This document shows positions 35,073 to 45,771 of a stretch of 64,000 nucleotides of DNA, one piece after another. The stretch's first letter is position 1, and every line of letters starts with the position of its first letter. The translations under genes and the position numbers were made by a program. Under the pieces are notes generated by a model that worked only from the letters and a program-made list of their open reading frames with translations, was not told the origin of the DNA and ran no database searches. The DNA is from Devosia sp. 66-14 (GTDB taxonomy: Bacteria; Pseudomonadota; Alphaproteobacteria; Rhizobiales; Devosiaceae), in NCBI GenBank assembly GCA_001899085.1, contig MKVB01000001.1:1313323-1377322 (forward strand). Reading direction: 5' to 3'.

Positions 35073-35918
35073 ATGCTGAGCTGGCAGGTCGGTCGGGTGA
35101 AGATCACCCGCATTGTCGAAATGGACCTGCCGGTGCCGGCGGGCGTCATCGCCGAGGCGACACCCGAGGCGCTGCGCCGGATGCCGTGGCTCTACCCGCA
35201 TTTCGTCAGCGCCGATGACGGCACCCTCAACCTCTCGGTGCATGCCCAGCTGGTCGAGGCGCCGGGCCTGCGGCTGGTGGTCGATACCTGCGTGGGCAAC
35301 GACCGGCCGCGCGAGTTCACCGGCGGCGAGGCGCTGTCGACGCCATTCCTCGCCCAGTTGGCCGAAGCCGGCTGGTCGCGCGAGGGCGTCGACGCCGTGG
35401 TCTGCACCCATCTCGACGTCGATCATATCGGCTGGAACACCATGCTGGAGGCCGGCCGCTGGGTACCGACCTTCCCGAAAGCACGCTACCTGATCGGACG
35501 CGCCGAATACGACTTCTGGAAGGGCGTCGACGAAGCCGAACAGGTGGCGGCGATGGCCGACAGCATCAGGCCGATCTTCGACGCCGGCCTGGTGCAACTG
35601 GTCGAGCCGGACCATGTGCTGTCGCCCGAAGTCCGGCTGACCCCGTCGAGCGGCCATACGCCCGGCCATGTCAGCGTGCTGATCGCGTCGGAAGGCCAGC
35701 GCGCCGTGATCACCGGCGACATGACCCACCATCCCTGCCAGATGGCGCATCCGGACTGGACCCTCGCCGATGTCGACCCGGCGCTGGCCCGGCGCACCCG
35801 CTGGCGCCTGTTCGACGAGTGGGCCGACCAGCCGATCCTCGTCATCGGCACCCATTTCGCCACGCCCACCGCCGGGCACATCGTCCGCGATGGCGCGGCC
35901 TTCAGGTTCGTGGTCTGA
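35073..35918 (+). CDS. MBL-fold metallo-hydrolase
   Basis: A 281-aa metallo-beta-lactamase-fold hydrolase. The metal motif reads THLDVDHIGWN: the usual HxHxDH is HxDxDH here, a variant found in several lactonase-like subfamilies. Further ligands lie in SSGHTPGH, ITGDMTHHP and VIGTHFATPTAG. There is no signal peptide. It lies 20 bp after the RibD-C gene and is likely co-transcribed. The substrate is unknown. Confidence 0.87.
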   Translation: MLSWQVGRVKITRIVEMDLPVPAGVIAEATPEALRRMPWLYPHFVSADDGTLNLSVHAQLVEAPGLRLVVDTCVGNDRPREFTGGEALSTPFLAQLAEAGWSREGVDAVVCTHLDVDHIGWNTMLEAGRWVPTFPKARYLIGRAEYDFWKGVDEAEQVAAMADSIRPIFDAGLVQLVEPDHVLSPEVRLTPSSGHTPGHVSVLIASEGQRAVITGDMTHHPCQMAHPDWTLADVDPALARRTRWRLFDEWADQPILVIGTHFATPTAGHIVRDGAAFRFVV

Positions 35919-35925
35919 GGCGCGC

Positions 35926-36951
<1,026 letters not shown>

Positions 36952-37836
36952 TCACGCCTCGGGGATGACGCGGTCGAACTTTTCGAGCGTCACGTCCTCG
37001 GGGTTCGGTCCACCGCGCTGGGTGGTGTCGAGCGCGTCGATGGCGCCCAGCTCGTCGGCGCTCAGTTGGAAATCGAACACCGCGAAATTCTCGGCGATAC
37101 GCGCCGGCCGAACCGATTTGGGGATCACCGACCGACCCTGCTGGATGGCCCATCGCAGCATCACCTGCGCGGCGGATTTCCCGTGGCTGCCGGCAATACC
37201 GAGGATCACCGGATCCTCGAGCGTACTCTTCGAGAACCCCGGGCGATAGAAGGTGATGCCGCCGATCGGCGCCCAGGCCTGGGTGACGATGCCGTGGCGC
37301 GCATGGAGCGCCTGCAGCTGGCGCTGCTGGAAATAGGGGTGCACCTCGATCTGGTTCACCGCCGGCACCACCTGGGCCACCTCGAGCAGCCGCTCGAGAT
37401 GCGGCGGCATGAAATTGCTCACTCCGATCGCCCGCACCCGGCCATCGGCCAGCAGTCGCTCCAGCGCCCGATAGGCGCCGAGCGTGCGCTCGAAAGCGCT
37501 GGGCAGCGGCTGGTGCAGGATCAGCAGGTCGATCTGGTCGATGCCGAGCTTGCCGGCGCTCTTGTCGAAGCTGTGAAGCGTCTCGTCATAGCCATAGTCG
37601 CTGATCCAGATCTTGGTCTCGACGAACAGCTCGTCGCGCCTCAGCCCCGACTGCCTGAGCGCTTCGCCAACGCCACGCTCGTTGCCATAGGCGGCGGCGG
37701 TATCGATATGGCGATAGCCGACGCGCAAAGCCTCGGCCACCGCGGCGGTGGTCTCCTCCGGCGGGGTCTGGAACACGCCGAACCCCAGGGTCGGCATGGC
37801 GACTCCATTGTTCAGCCTGAGTGTCGGGATGGGCAT
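36952..37836 (-). CDS. Aldo/keto reductase (AKR5-like)
   Basis: A 294-aa reductase starting MPIPTLRLNNGVAMPTLGFGVFQ. Catalytic residues are in HIDTAAAYGNE (Asp, Tyr), ETKIWI (Lys) and LILHQP (His). AGGAG lies 6 bases before the ATG at 37836. It is divergent from the LysR gene at 37935, which probably regulates it. AKR5-type enzymes reduce 2,5-diketo-gluconate, methylglyoxal and related carbonyls. Confidence 0.9.
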   Translation of the reverse strand: MPIPTLRLNNGVAMPTLGFGVFQTPPEETTAAVAEALRVGYRHIDTAAAYGNERGVGEALRQSGLRRDELFVETKIWISDYGYDETLHSFDKSAGKLGIDQIDLLILHQPLPSAFERTLGAYRALERLLADGRVRAIGVSNFMPPHLERLLEVAQVVPAVNQIEVHPYFQQRQLQALHARHGIVTQAWAPIGGITFYRPGFSKSTLEDPVILGIAGSHGKSAAQVMLRWAIQQGRSVIPKSVRPARIAENFAVFDFQLSADELGAIDALDTTQRGGPNPEDVTLEKFDRVIPEA

Positions 37837-37934
37837 GGCGGCTCCTGCAGCGACGATGTGTCGAACAGATAAGGCGCCGCCATAGCCTCGATTAGTCGTT
37901 GAATATTCCATGCGGCTATGAAATTTGTTCATTA

Positions 37935-38828
37935 ATGCAGAATGGACAGCTCAGCGATATCGTGGCCTTCCTCGCCGTGGCGCGGGCCAGGAGCTTTACC
38001 CGGGCGGCCGGCGAGATGGGCGTTTCGCAATCGGCGCTGAGCCACGCCATCCGTCGCCTGGAAGACCGGCTCGGGCTGCGGCTGCTGACCCGCACGACGC
38101 GCAGCGTTTCGACCACCGAGGCGGGCGACCGCCTGCTGGCCGAAGTGGGGCCGCGCTTCGAGGAGATCGGCGCGGCGCTCGAGGCGCTTGGCGAGCTGCG
38201 GGAGCGGCCGGCCGGCACCATCCGGATCACCGCCAGCGATTACGCCGCCGAAACCTGCGTCTGGCCCAGGCTCGCCGCGGGGCTACCGGACTATCCCGAT
38301 ATCCATGTCGAGCTGGTCAGCGACAACGGCTTCGTCGATATCGTCGCGGCCGGCTTCGACGCCGGCGTGCGGCTGGGCGAAAGCGTCGAGAAAGACATGG
38401 TCGCGGTGCGCATCGGGCCGGACCAGCGCCTGGTACCGGTGGCTTCCCCCACCTATCTCAGCCGGCACCCGGCTCCGGCCACCCCGCAGGAGCTGGTCGC
38501 ACACCGCTGCATCAACCTGCGGCTGATCGGCAGCGGCACGCTTTACGCATGGGAGTTCCAGCGCCACGGGCAGCCGCTGCGCGTCCGGGTCGACGGCCAA
38601 CTGGCCTTCACCTCGATCCGGTTATCCGTTGATGCGGCCCTCAACGGCTACGGCATCGCCTTCGTGCCTGAGGCCAGCGTCGAACGCCAGGTCGCCGGCG
38701 GGCAGCTGGTGCAGCTGCTCGATGACTGGTGCCCGCCGATCCCCGGCTTCCACCTCTACTACCCCAGCCGCCGCCAGCACGCCCCGGCCTTCCAGGTCGT
38801 GCTCGAACTGCTGCGGCACCGGGGCTAG
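37935..38828 (+). CDS. LysR family transcriptional regulator
   Basis: A 297-aa regulator. The N-terminal helix-turn-helix ([42 protein letters not shown]) is followed by a substrate-binding-like effector domain. The ATG at 37935 leads into [13 protein letters not shown]. It is divergent from two aldo/keto reductase genes; the 98-bp gap contains the palindrome GAATATTC (37901-37908), a possible part of its binding site. Confidence 0.92.
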   Translation: MQNGQLSDIVAFLAVARARSFTRAAGEMGVSQSALSHAIRRLEDRLGLRLLTRTTRSVSTTEAGDRLLAEVGPRFEEIGAALEALGELRERPAGTIRITASDYAAETCVWPRLAAGLPDYPDIHVELVSDNGFVDIVAAGFDAGVRLGESVEKDMVAVRIGPDQRLVPVASPTYLSRHPAPATPQELVAHRCINLRLIGSGTLYAWEFQRHGQPLRVRVDGQLAFTSIRLSVDAALNGYGIAFVPEASVERQVAGGQLVQLLDDWCPPIPGFHLYYPSRRQHAPAFQVVLELLRHRG

Positions 38829-38886
38829 CCGATCAATCCCGCGGCCATCGCCGATGGCCGCGACGCAGCTGACAGGCCGGCGCGGA

Positions 38887-39003
38887 AAACATACCCCCAC
38901 CCCCTGTCCCCTCCCCGCAAGGGGGAGGGAGACGCCATCACTAACGCCAGTGTTCTGGTCTCCTCCCCCCTTGCGGGGGAGGGACAGGGTGGGGGGTATG
39001 TTT
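38887..39003. repeat. 117-bp inverted-repeat element
   Basis: The left end AAACATACCCCCACCCCCTG is matched by CAGGGTGGGGGGTATGTTT on the right. Inner parts CCCTCCCCGCAAGGGGGAGG and CCTCCCCCCTTGCGGGGGAGGG also pair. The copy is nearly perfect, which suggests recent spread or active conservation. It lies between the LysR gene and an aldo/keto reductase gene whose stops face each other. Confidence 0.8.
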
Positions 39004-39077
39004 CCCCACCGATCTATCCACGCCAAATACCACAGCCCTGCCCCGAGGCTGGAACGCTGTCGCCCTTCCCCGCCGCT

Positions 39078-39917
39078 TCAGAACTCTTCGTGGGTGCGCG
39101 GGTCGCCGTCGAACAGCCGGCCGGCGGGCCGGGTCAGCGCGTTGATGGCGGCCATGTCGGCATCGTCGAGCTGGAAGCCGCCAAGCTCGAGGTTCTCGCG
39201 GCGGCGCGACGGGGTGGCCGATTTGGGGATCGGCAGCACGCCGAGCTGCAGGTGCCAGCGCAGCACCACCTGCGCCGGGCTGCGGCCGTGCTTGTTGGCG
39301 GCGGCGACCACGGCCGGCTCGGCCAGCAGCCCCGTGCCCTTGCCGATCGGCGTCCACGCCTCGGTCAGGATGCCGCGCGCCTTGTCGGCGGCGCGCTGCT
39401 CGGGCTGGTTGAAATAGGGGTGCAGTTCGATCTGGTTGACGCTCGGCGCCACGCCGGTCTTGTCGATCAGCTGGTCGAGATGCTCGGGCAGGAAGTTCGA
39501 TACGCCGATCGAGCGGACGAGGCCGCGCTCGCGCGCTTCGATCATCCCCTCCCAGGCTTCGACGAACAATTGCTGGCTCGGGTTGGGCCAGTGGATCAGG
39601 TAGAGGTCGAGATAGTCGAGACCGCTGCGCAGCAGCGATTCCTCGATGGCCCAGGTGACGTTCGGTTTCTTGTGGTGCCGGCCGGGGAGCTTGGAGGTGA
39701 CACGGATCTGTTCGCGCGGCACTCCCGACATGCGAACGGCTTTGCCCACCGCCCCCTCGTTCTCGTAATTCACCGCGGAGTCGAGCAGCCGGTAGCCCTC
39801 CCGCAGCGCTTCGGCCATGCCCTCGGCCCCCGGGATGCCGCGCAGCGCATAGGTGCCGAGCCCCACCGCCGGAAGCGTCGTGCCGTCATTGAGGGTGTGA
39901 TCGGGCAGTGCCGGCAT
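39078..39917 (-). CDS. Aldo/keto reductase (AKR5-like), third copy
   Basis: A 279-aa reductase starting MPALPDHTLNDGTTLPAVGLGTYALRG. The catalytic tetrad lies in LLDSAVNYENE (Asp; Tyr in NYENE), TSKLPGRHH (Lys) and LIHWPNP (His). It is related to but clearly distinct from the gene at 36952. It stands alone, separated from its paralogues by a LysR gene and an inverted-repeat element. Confidence 0.9.
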   Translation of the reverse strand: MPALPDHTLNDGTTLPAVGLGTYALRGIPGAEGMAEALREGYRLLDSAVNYENEGAVGKAVRMSGVPREQIRVTSKLPGRHHKKPNVTWAIEESLLRSGLDYLDLYLIHWPNPSQQLFVEAWEGMIEARERGLVRSIGVSNFLPEHLDQLIDKTGVAPSVNQIELHPYFNQPEQRAADKARGILTEAWTPIGKGTGLLAEPAVVAAANKHGRSPAQVVLRWHLQLGVLPIPKSATPSRRRENLELGGFQLDDADMAAINALTRPAGRLFDGDPRTHEEF

Positions 39918-40067
39918 CGCGAATCTCCGTGGTTTTCGCGTGACATAGAAGAGGAGCGAAGGCGGGAGCGCCATCCCTAAGTGGATGAGGTACGCGGAGT
40001 GACTGCAGTCGAGCCCCCTCCCCCGCAAGCCGGAGAGGGTCGCCGACTGCGCCTGCAGCGCTACGCC

Positions 40068-41975
40068 CTAGGTCGCCTTCCCCACTGCCGCGCCGGCATT
40101 GTCTTCGGCATTGTCAGGCAGGTCGTCGAAGCTCGAATAGTTCATGGTGTAGAGCTTGGAGTAGAGCCCCTGCTTTTCCATCAGCTGGTCGTGGTTGCCC
40201 GATTCCAGCAGCTCGCCGTTCTGCAGGACGATGATGCGGTCGGCGCCGCGGATGGTGGCGAGGCGATGCGCGATGACGAGGCCGGTGCGGCCTTCCAGCA
40301 GCCGCTTCAGCGCCTTCTGGATCAGCATTTCGGTATAGCTGTCTATATTGGCAGTCGCCTCGTCGAGCACCAGGATCTTGGCATCGGCCACCAGCGCCCG
40401 GGCGAAGCTGATCAGCTGGCGCTGGCCCAGCGACAGGTTGCCGCCACGCTGCTCGAGCCGGGTATCGTAGCCATCGGCCAGCGACATGATGAAATCATGC
40501 GCGCCCACGGCCTTGGCCGCATCGATCACCTGCTCGCGGGTGGCGCTCTCCTTGTTGTAGCGGATGTTCTCGATCACCGAGCCGGTGAACAGGAACGGCT
40601 CCTGCAGCACCATGGCCACCTGTTCGCCCAGCGAATCCTGGGTGACGTCGCGCACGTCGTAGCCGCCCACCGTCACCGAACCGTCCCACACGTCGTAGAA
40701 GCGGTGCACCAGCGACATGCAGCTCGATTTGCCTGAACCGGTAGGGCCGACAATGGCGACGGTCTCGCCCGGGTTGACCCGGAAGCTGACATTGCGCAGC
40801 ACCGGCAGCCCCTTGCGGTAGCCGAAGGTGACATCCTTGAACTCGACCGAGCCATCCATCCCCGCGGTCAGCGGGAAGGCATCGGGCTTGTCCTCGATAT
40901 TGACCGGCACATCGAGCACTTCGACGATGCGGGTGCCCGACGACATGGCGCGCTGGAACACCGAATACTGCATGGTGAGCGAACGGATCGGGTCGAAGAA
41001 GCGCTGGATGTAGAACAGGAACGCCACCATGACGCCGACATCGAGTTCGCGCCCCAGCACCATCTGGCCGCCGACCACGATGACCGTGGCCATGGAAATG
41101 CCGGTGAGCGTATCGACGATCGGCACCATCACCTGGGCGAACTTGGCGGCACGAAGATGCGCCTTGAGGTTGGCGCGGGCCTTTTCCTCGTAGAGGTCGA
41201 AATTGACCTGCTGCCGGTCGAGGCTCTGCACCGTGCGCACGCCATTGATGCCTTCGGCCAGCGCGCCATTGGCCGACGAGTTGGTGTGGTGCGCCGCCAT
41301 GAAGCTGACCTTGGCCGGCGGCAGCCAGAACAGCCGCACGATGAACAGGATCGGCATGGTCGCCATGGTGATCAGCCCGAGCATCGGGTCGAGCCACAGC
41401 AGCACCCCCACGATACCGAACAGCAGCACGATATCGCCGACCGAAAGCACCGAGGTTTCAAGGAACTCCTGCATGGAGTTCACATCGCCCATCAGGCGCG
41501 ACATCAGCCGGCCCACCTCGGTCTTGTCCATCCAGCCCAGCGACACGCGCTGCAAATGCGCGAACATGGCGCGGCGCATGTCGAACAGCACGTTCTCGGC
41601 GGCCTTGCCCACCACCGTCTCCTGGATCCAGGAGGCGACGAAGTTGATGAGGATCAGCCCGGCGAACCCGACGATGCACCACAGCAGCACCGAGCGGCCG
41701 CCGCCGCCCTGCGCCATGCCGTTGTCGATGGCGTAGCGGATCACCAGCGGGAAGGCGAGCGAGGTGAGGGTGAACACCAGCACCGCCGCGACCGACAGGT
41801 AGATCTGGCTGCGATAGGGTTTGACGAAGGCCCAGATGCGGCGAACGATCTTGGGATCGTAAGCTTTGCCGAACACCTCTTCCTCGCGGTCGAGGCTGGA
41901 GCCGACCACCGCGCGTGGCGGGCGGCGGTTGCGATCTTCGCTGTCGTCTTCGGTGTTGAGCGTTGCCTCGGTCAT
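40068..41975 (-). CDS. ABC exporter half-transporter, canonical-Walker-B subunit
   Basis: A 635-aa protein with six membrane helices (about residues 50-360) fused to an ATPase domain (380-625). Walker A is GPTGSGKSS and Walker B is ILVLDEATANID with the catalytic Glu. The signature is altered to LSLGQ. It is coupled to the next half-transporter by an ATGA overlap, so the two form a heterodimeric exporter. The long N-terminal cytoplasmic segment ([20 protein letters not shown]) is usual for this type. The substrate could be a drug, lipid or peptide. Confidence 0.9.
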   Translation of the reverse strand: MTEATLNTEDDSEDRNRRPPRAVVGSSLDREEEVFGKAYDPKIVRRIWAFVKPYRSQIYLSVAAVLVFTLTSLAFPLVIRYAIDNGMAQGGGGRSVLLWCIVGFAGLILINFVASWIQETVVGKAAENVLFDMRRAMFAHLQRVSLGWMDKTEVGRLMSRLMGDVNSMQEFLETSVLSVGDIVLLFGIVGVLLWLDPMLGLITMATMPILFIVRLFWLPPAKVSFMAAHHTNSSANGALAEGINGVRTVQSLDRQQVNFDLYEEKARANLKAHLRAAKFAQVMVPIVDTLTGISMATVIVVGGQMVLGRELDVGVMVAFLFYIQRFFDPIRSLTMQYSVFQRAMSSGTRIVEVLDVPVNIEDKPDAFPLTAGMDGSVEFKDVTFGYRKGLPVLRNVSFRVNPGETVAIVGPTGSGKSSCMSLVHRFYDVWDGSVTVGGYDVRDVTQDSLGEQVAMVLQEPFLFTGSVIENIRYNKESATREQVIDAAKAVGAHDFIMSLADGYDTRLEQRGGNLSLGQRQLISFARALVADAKILVLDEATANIDSYTEMLIQKALKRLLEGRTGLVIAHRLATIRGADRIIVLQNGELLESGNHDQLMEKQGLYSKLYTMNYSSFDDLPDNAEDNAGAAVGKAT

Positions 41976-43777
41976 TCGGCAGCCTCCAGCTGGTCGTCGC
42001 CAGGCTTCACCTGGAGGTCGTAAAGGGCGCGGTAGCGGCCGCCGAGCGCCAGCAGTTCTTCATGCGTGCCGCGCTCGACGATCTTGCCCTCGTCGATGAA
42101 CAGTATCTGGTCGGCATGCATCAGCGATGAGAGTCGGTGCGAGATGATGAGGGTGACGCGGTCCTTGGCGAAGCGCTTCATCGCGGTGCGGATGCGCTGT
42201 TCGGTGCCGGCATCGACTGCGGCAGTCGAGTCGTCGAACACCATCACCGCCGGCCGCAGCATCAGCGAGCGCGCGATGTTGAGGCGCTGGCGCTGGCCGC
42301 CCGACAGCGACACGCCGCGCTCGCCCACGATGGTCTCGTAACCGGTGGGCAGCCCGATGATGTAGTTGTGGAGCTGCGCATATTCGGACGCACTGGCGAT
42401 GCGCGCGCCCTTCGCCCACGGATCGCCATAGGCGATGTTGTTCTCGATATTGGTGGTGAACAGAAAGCTGTCCTGCTGCACCACGGCCACCGCCTGGCGC
42501 AGGCTCGCCAGCGTCACCGCGCGCGCGTCCTGACCGTCGATGGTCACCCGCCCGCCGGTCACGTCATAAAAGCGCGGGATCAGATGGGCGATGGTCGATT
42601 TGCCCGAGCCGGGCTTGCCGACGATGCCGATGGTTTCGCCCTTCTTGCCCTCGAACGAGACGCCGGCCAGCACCGGGCGGAATGGCGCCGACGGATAGGC
42701 GAAATCGACATTCTCGAACCTGAGCGTGCCCTCGGAAAGCTTCAGCGGCTTTGCGCCGGGCTCGTCCCGGATCTCGATCTCGAGGTCGAGGAAGGCGAAC
42801 AGCCGGTTGCCGCAGGTCGAGGCGCGGGCGAACGAGTTGACCAGGAGGCCGAGCTGGCGCACCGGCATCTGCAGGATCGTCATGAAGGTGAGGAAGGCCG
42901 CCAGCGTACCGACGGTCATCTCGCCCGAAATGACGCGCTCGCCGCCATACCACAGCACCAGCGCCATCGAGACGAAGAAGCTGATATTCATGATCGAGGT
43001 CGAGTTGACGCGGATGTTGACACGATCATGCGCCAGCTTGAGCGCCGCATCCGAGGCCCCGTTGTACTTCTTCATCTCGTGCCGCGCGCCGGCAAAGGCC
43101 CGCACCACGCGGATGCCGCCGAGGTTTTCCTCCATCACGCGGCTCAGGTCCTGCAGCCGTTCCTGCAGCATCAGCCAGGTGGCGCGCAGCTTCAGCTGGG
43201 TGATCGACGAATTCACGGCGACGAAGGGGGCAAAGCTGAGGGCGAGCAGGCCCAGGATCCAGTCGGTCGAGATCAGCATATAGGCGCCGACCCCGATCAG
43301 CGTGCCCAGCAGCACCACGCGCAACAGGCCCGTGGCAAAGAACATGCGCACGCCTTCCAGATCGAGCATGCCCACGGTGATCAGGTCGCCGGTATGCACC
43401 TTGTCGTGATAGGAAAAGCTCAGCCGCTGGATCTTCTCATAGACCGCAAGGCGCAGCTCATAGGCCGTATGGTGACCCACCGCTTCGCCGAAATAGTTCA
43501 TCGACATCGTGAACAGGCCGCGGAACACCGAGACCACCAGCAGGATCACCGCGATCGTCCACAGCGCCTCGGCGGCGCCCACCCCGCCATCCAGCACGCC
43601 CTCGGCGCGATCCACCGCCTGCCCCAGCAGGAGCGGCGTCCACAATTGCAGCGCCGACGAGATGAAGCACGAGAGGATGGTGATGATCACCATCCAGGGG
43701 TGACGCCAGGTCAAAACCATGATGCGCCACAGGGTGGTCAACCCCTTACCCTGCTGTGCGGCGACGACATGTGACAT
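41972..43777 (-). CDS. ABC exporter half-transporter, degenerate-Walker-B subunit
   Basis: A 601-aa half-transporter: membrane domain about residues 25-320, ATPase domain 350-590. Walker A is GKPGSGKST and the signature is a normal LSGGQ. In Walker B the catalytic Glu is replaced by Asp ([12 protein letters not shown]). I start at 43777 ([12 protein letters not shown]); the frame stays open upstream but without good coding character. Paired with the downstream subunit's LSLGQ signature, this makes one of the two ATP sites degenerate, as in TM287/288- or BmrCD-type exporters. Confidence 0.9.
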   Translation of the reverse strand: MSHVVAAQQGKGLTTLWRIMVLTWRHPWMVIITILSCFISSALQLWTPLLLGQAVDRAEGVLDGGVGAAEALWTIAVILLVVSVFRGLFTMSMNYFGEAVGHHTAYELRLAVYEKIQRLSFSYHDKVHTGDLITVGMLDLEGVRMFFATGLLRVVLLGTLIGVGAYMLISTDWILGLLALSFAPFVAVNSSITQLKLRATWLMLQERLQDLSRVMEENLGGIRVVRAFAGARHEMKKYNGASDAALKLAHDRVNIRVNSTSIMNISFFVSMALVLWYGGERVISGEMTVGTLAAFLTFMTILQMPVRQLGLLVNSFARASTCGNRLFAFLDLEIEIRDEPGAKPLKLSEGTLRFENVDFAYPSAPFRPVLAGVSFEGKKGETIGIVGKPGSGKSTIAHLIPRFYDVTGGRVTIDGQDARAVTLASLRQAVAVVQQDSFLFTTNIENNIAYGDPWAKGARIASASEYAQLHNYIIGLPTGYETIVGERGVSLSGGQRQRLNIARSLMLRPAVMVFDDSTAAVDAGTEQRIRTAMKRFAKDRVTLIISHRLSSLMHADQILFIDEGKIVERGTHEELLALGGRYRALYDLQVKPGDDQLEAAE

Positions 43778-44047
43778 TGCATCGCCAGGCGAATAGGCGC
43801 TGCGCGGAGCATTCGAGCTCAATTTAAGGGTCCAGACATAAAGCTTTGAGGGCCTGCCCTCGCCGAAATATTGGCGGACAGACTCGGCCCGGTAGAACCA
43901 GAGGAAGGCCTCATCTCTTGCGCTGATTTGCGTTCTGTTCAAGGCAGATATGCTGATGCGACAGGGTACTTTCGTATCAACGCCGCAAGCCTCGGCCATG
44001 ATGTTGCACGAATGCAACCTCTCCCAATTCAGGACGTTGAGGGCGAA

Positions 44048-44260
44048 ATGAATCGCGAGCCCGACATCCCCCCTGGCCGAGCCCTCCCCGCCGAGGATGA
44101 CGCCTTCCGCGAGGCGGTGCGAAAGACCGCCTATTTCCTCTGGGAGCAGGATGGCCGGCCGCACGGCCGGCACGAGGAATACTACCTCCGCGCCCTCGAC
44201 CAGCACCGCCGCGAGCGCGAATACGACCAGTGGCTGGAGGACGGGCCGGACGGCGAGTGA
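44048..44260 (+). CDS. DUF2934 protein
   Basis: A 70-aa soluble, highly charged protein. The DUF2934 pattern is the helix FREAVRKTAYFLWEQDGRPHGRHEEYYLRA with the AYxLWExxGxPxGxxxxxW-like spacing. The function is unknown. It lies alone between the ABC exporter (divergent) and the cupin gene (convergent). Confidence 0.75.
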   Translation: MNREPDIPPGRALPAEDDAFREAVRKTAYFLWEQDGRPHGRHEEYYLRALDQHRREREYDQWLEDGPDGE

Positions 44261-44275
44261 GGTGGCGCTGCCGCG

Positions 44276-44656
44276 CTACGCCACCCCGCCGCCCTCATGG
44301 TCCACCGCCTGGCGTTTGCCCGATGAGAACATGATCAGCGCGAAGACCGGTTCGCTCCCCAGCGCCCTGGCCCAGTGCCGCACATTGCGCGGGATGCGGA
44401 TGGTGTCACCGGCGGCGAGATGCACCGTTTCCTCGCCCAGCTTGTGCTCGCAGGCGCCCGAAACGACGTAGAGGAACTCCTCGCAATTGGGGTGCGAGTG
44501 CAGCGGGTTGCGTTCGCCCGGCTTGATCAGGCAGGTGCCGAAGGTCATCTCGGTGCCGTCCATCGACTTGTCGGTGATCTTCCAGTTGAGTTCGCCCCAA
44601 CCGGTTTCCACGCGCTCGCCATCCGCGGCGCGGGACACGAAACTCTCGATTGTCAT
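44276..44656 (-). CDS. Cupin domain protein
   Basis: A 126-aa single-domain cupin. Metal ligands appear in NPLHSHPNCEEFLYVVSG (His, His, Glu) and NVRHWARALG (His). It lies 20 bp after the Gfo/Idh/MocA gene and is likely its partner in the same sugar catabolic operon. Small cupins of this kind act as sugar isomerases, epimerases or dioxygenases; the reaction is not known here. Confidence 0.85.
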   Translation of the reverse strand: MTIESFVSRAADGERVETGWGELNWKITDKSMDGTEMTFGTCLIKPGERNPLHSHPNCEEFLYVVSGACEHKLGEETVHLAAGDTIRIPRNVRHWARALGSEPVFALIMFSSGKRQAVDHEGGGVA

Positions 44657-44676
44657 GGGTAGGATACTCCTTGCGC

Positions 44677-45768
44677 TCAGAGGGAAGCTGAGACGCCTTC
44701 CTTGGTGTTGGCGTAGAAATCGTAGAGCTTCATGATCTCGAGCGAGGTCGCGAGCGTGCCCTTGCTGATGGGCTTGCCCTCGAGCACGGCCTCGCAGAAA
44801 TGCAGCACCTCGGGGACGTAGCCGAGCGTGAACATGTTGTTGTTGTAGAGCTGGCCGAGCGAGAATTCCGGTTCGTAGATCAGCGCCGCGTTGTCGTCGG
44901 GCTGGATCCAGCTGGCGGCCCGGCCATAGCTGGGCAGCTTCGCCTTGCGGTAGTGGATCAGCTTGACGCTGTTCTCGACCACCGCGTTGGCGCCCTCGCC
45001 GATCGCCTCGACGCGCTCCAGCGGGCTCGACCCCGAGGCGCCGGCGGCGAGATGCAGCGTGCCGATGGCGCCCGATTTGAAGCGCAGCATCGCAACGGTG
45101 GCGCCATTGACCGGCTCCCACTCGAAACTCGCCCGTTCGATCTCTCCGCCGAGATACGAGAGGATCGCGCCGGGATGATAGATGTGGTCGACAAAGCTCT
45201 TCATGGCATTGAGGCTCAGCCGGTCGGCGGCCGGCGGCAGGCTCTGCGGATAGCGCACCACCAGCGAGGAGAGGCGTCCGAATTCCGGCGCGCTGATGAT
45301 GTCCTTGAGCTTTTCGATCGCCGGAAAGAAGGTCTTCTTGAGCCCGGTCATGATGGTCCTGCCGGTGCGCTGGCTGGCCGCCATCAGCTCTTCGATCTCG
45401 GCCCGGCTGGCGGCGGTAGGCTTTTCCATCCACACGTCGGCGCCCGCCTCGACTGCATCGATCGCCAGTTGCGTTGCCTGGACCCGGCCCTCGGGAGTGT
45501 AGGTGGTGACGATGAACACCACTTCGGGCTTCTCCGCCGCGAGCATCGCCTTGTGGTCGGTATAGGTGCGCTCGGCGCCGAACACCTCGGCGAAGCCGTC
45601 GGCCCGCTCCTTGCTCAGATCGCAGATGGCGACGAGGTCGACCGGGGCATAGCGGAAGGTCGGGTAGACGTTGCGGTAGGCATGGCCGCCTGCCCCGATG
45701 AAGCAGGCCTTCAGCCGCCGCTGGTATTCGAAGTTATAGCGGATCTCCCGCTGGACGTGATGCGGCAT
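44677..45768 (-). CDS. Gfo/Idh/MocA family oxidoreductase
   Basis: A 363-aa NAD(P)-dependent enzyme. The Rossmann motif is FIGAGGHAYRNVYP and the EKP motif is WMEKPTAASR near residue 117. The substrate domain includes VDHIYHPGAILSYLGG. It follows the permease by 3 bp and is in the same operon. It probably oxidises the imported sugar or a derivative. Confidence 0.88.
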   Translation of the reverse strand: MPHHVQREIRYNFEYQRRLKACFIGAGGHAYRNVYPTFRYAPVDLVAICDLSKERADGFAEVFGAERTYTDHKAMLAAEKPEVVFIVTTYTPEGRVQATQLAIDAVEAGADVWMEKPTAASRAEIEELMAASQRTGRTIMTGLKKTFFPAIEKLKDIISAPEFGRLSSLVVRYPQSLPPAADRLSLNAMKSFVDHIYHPGAILSYLGGEIERASFEWEPVNGATVAMLRFKSGAIGTLHLAAGASGSSPLERVEAIGEGANAVVENSVKLIHYRKAKLPSYGRAASWIQPDDNAALIYEPEFSLGQLYNNNMFTLGYVPEVLHFCEAVLEGKPISKGTLATSLEIMKLYDFYANTKEGVSASL

Positions 45769-45771
45769 GGG

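Noticed and set aside
37901-37908. GAATATTC as a firm LysR operator
   Set aside because: It is only an 8-bp palindrome without the usual T-N11-A spacing; it is mentioned as a possibility only.
38887-39003. A CRISPR or insertion-sequence end
   Set aside because: There are no regularly spaced repeats and no transposase gene; it is a single inverted-repeat element.
43778-44206. N-terminal extension of the ABC half-transporter to 44206
   Set aside because: The extra 140 codons overlap the DUF2934 gene and have poor coding character; the start at 43777 gives a normal half-transporter.
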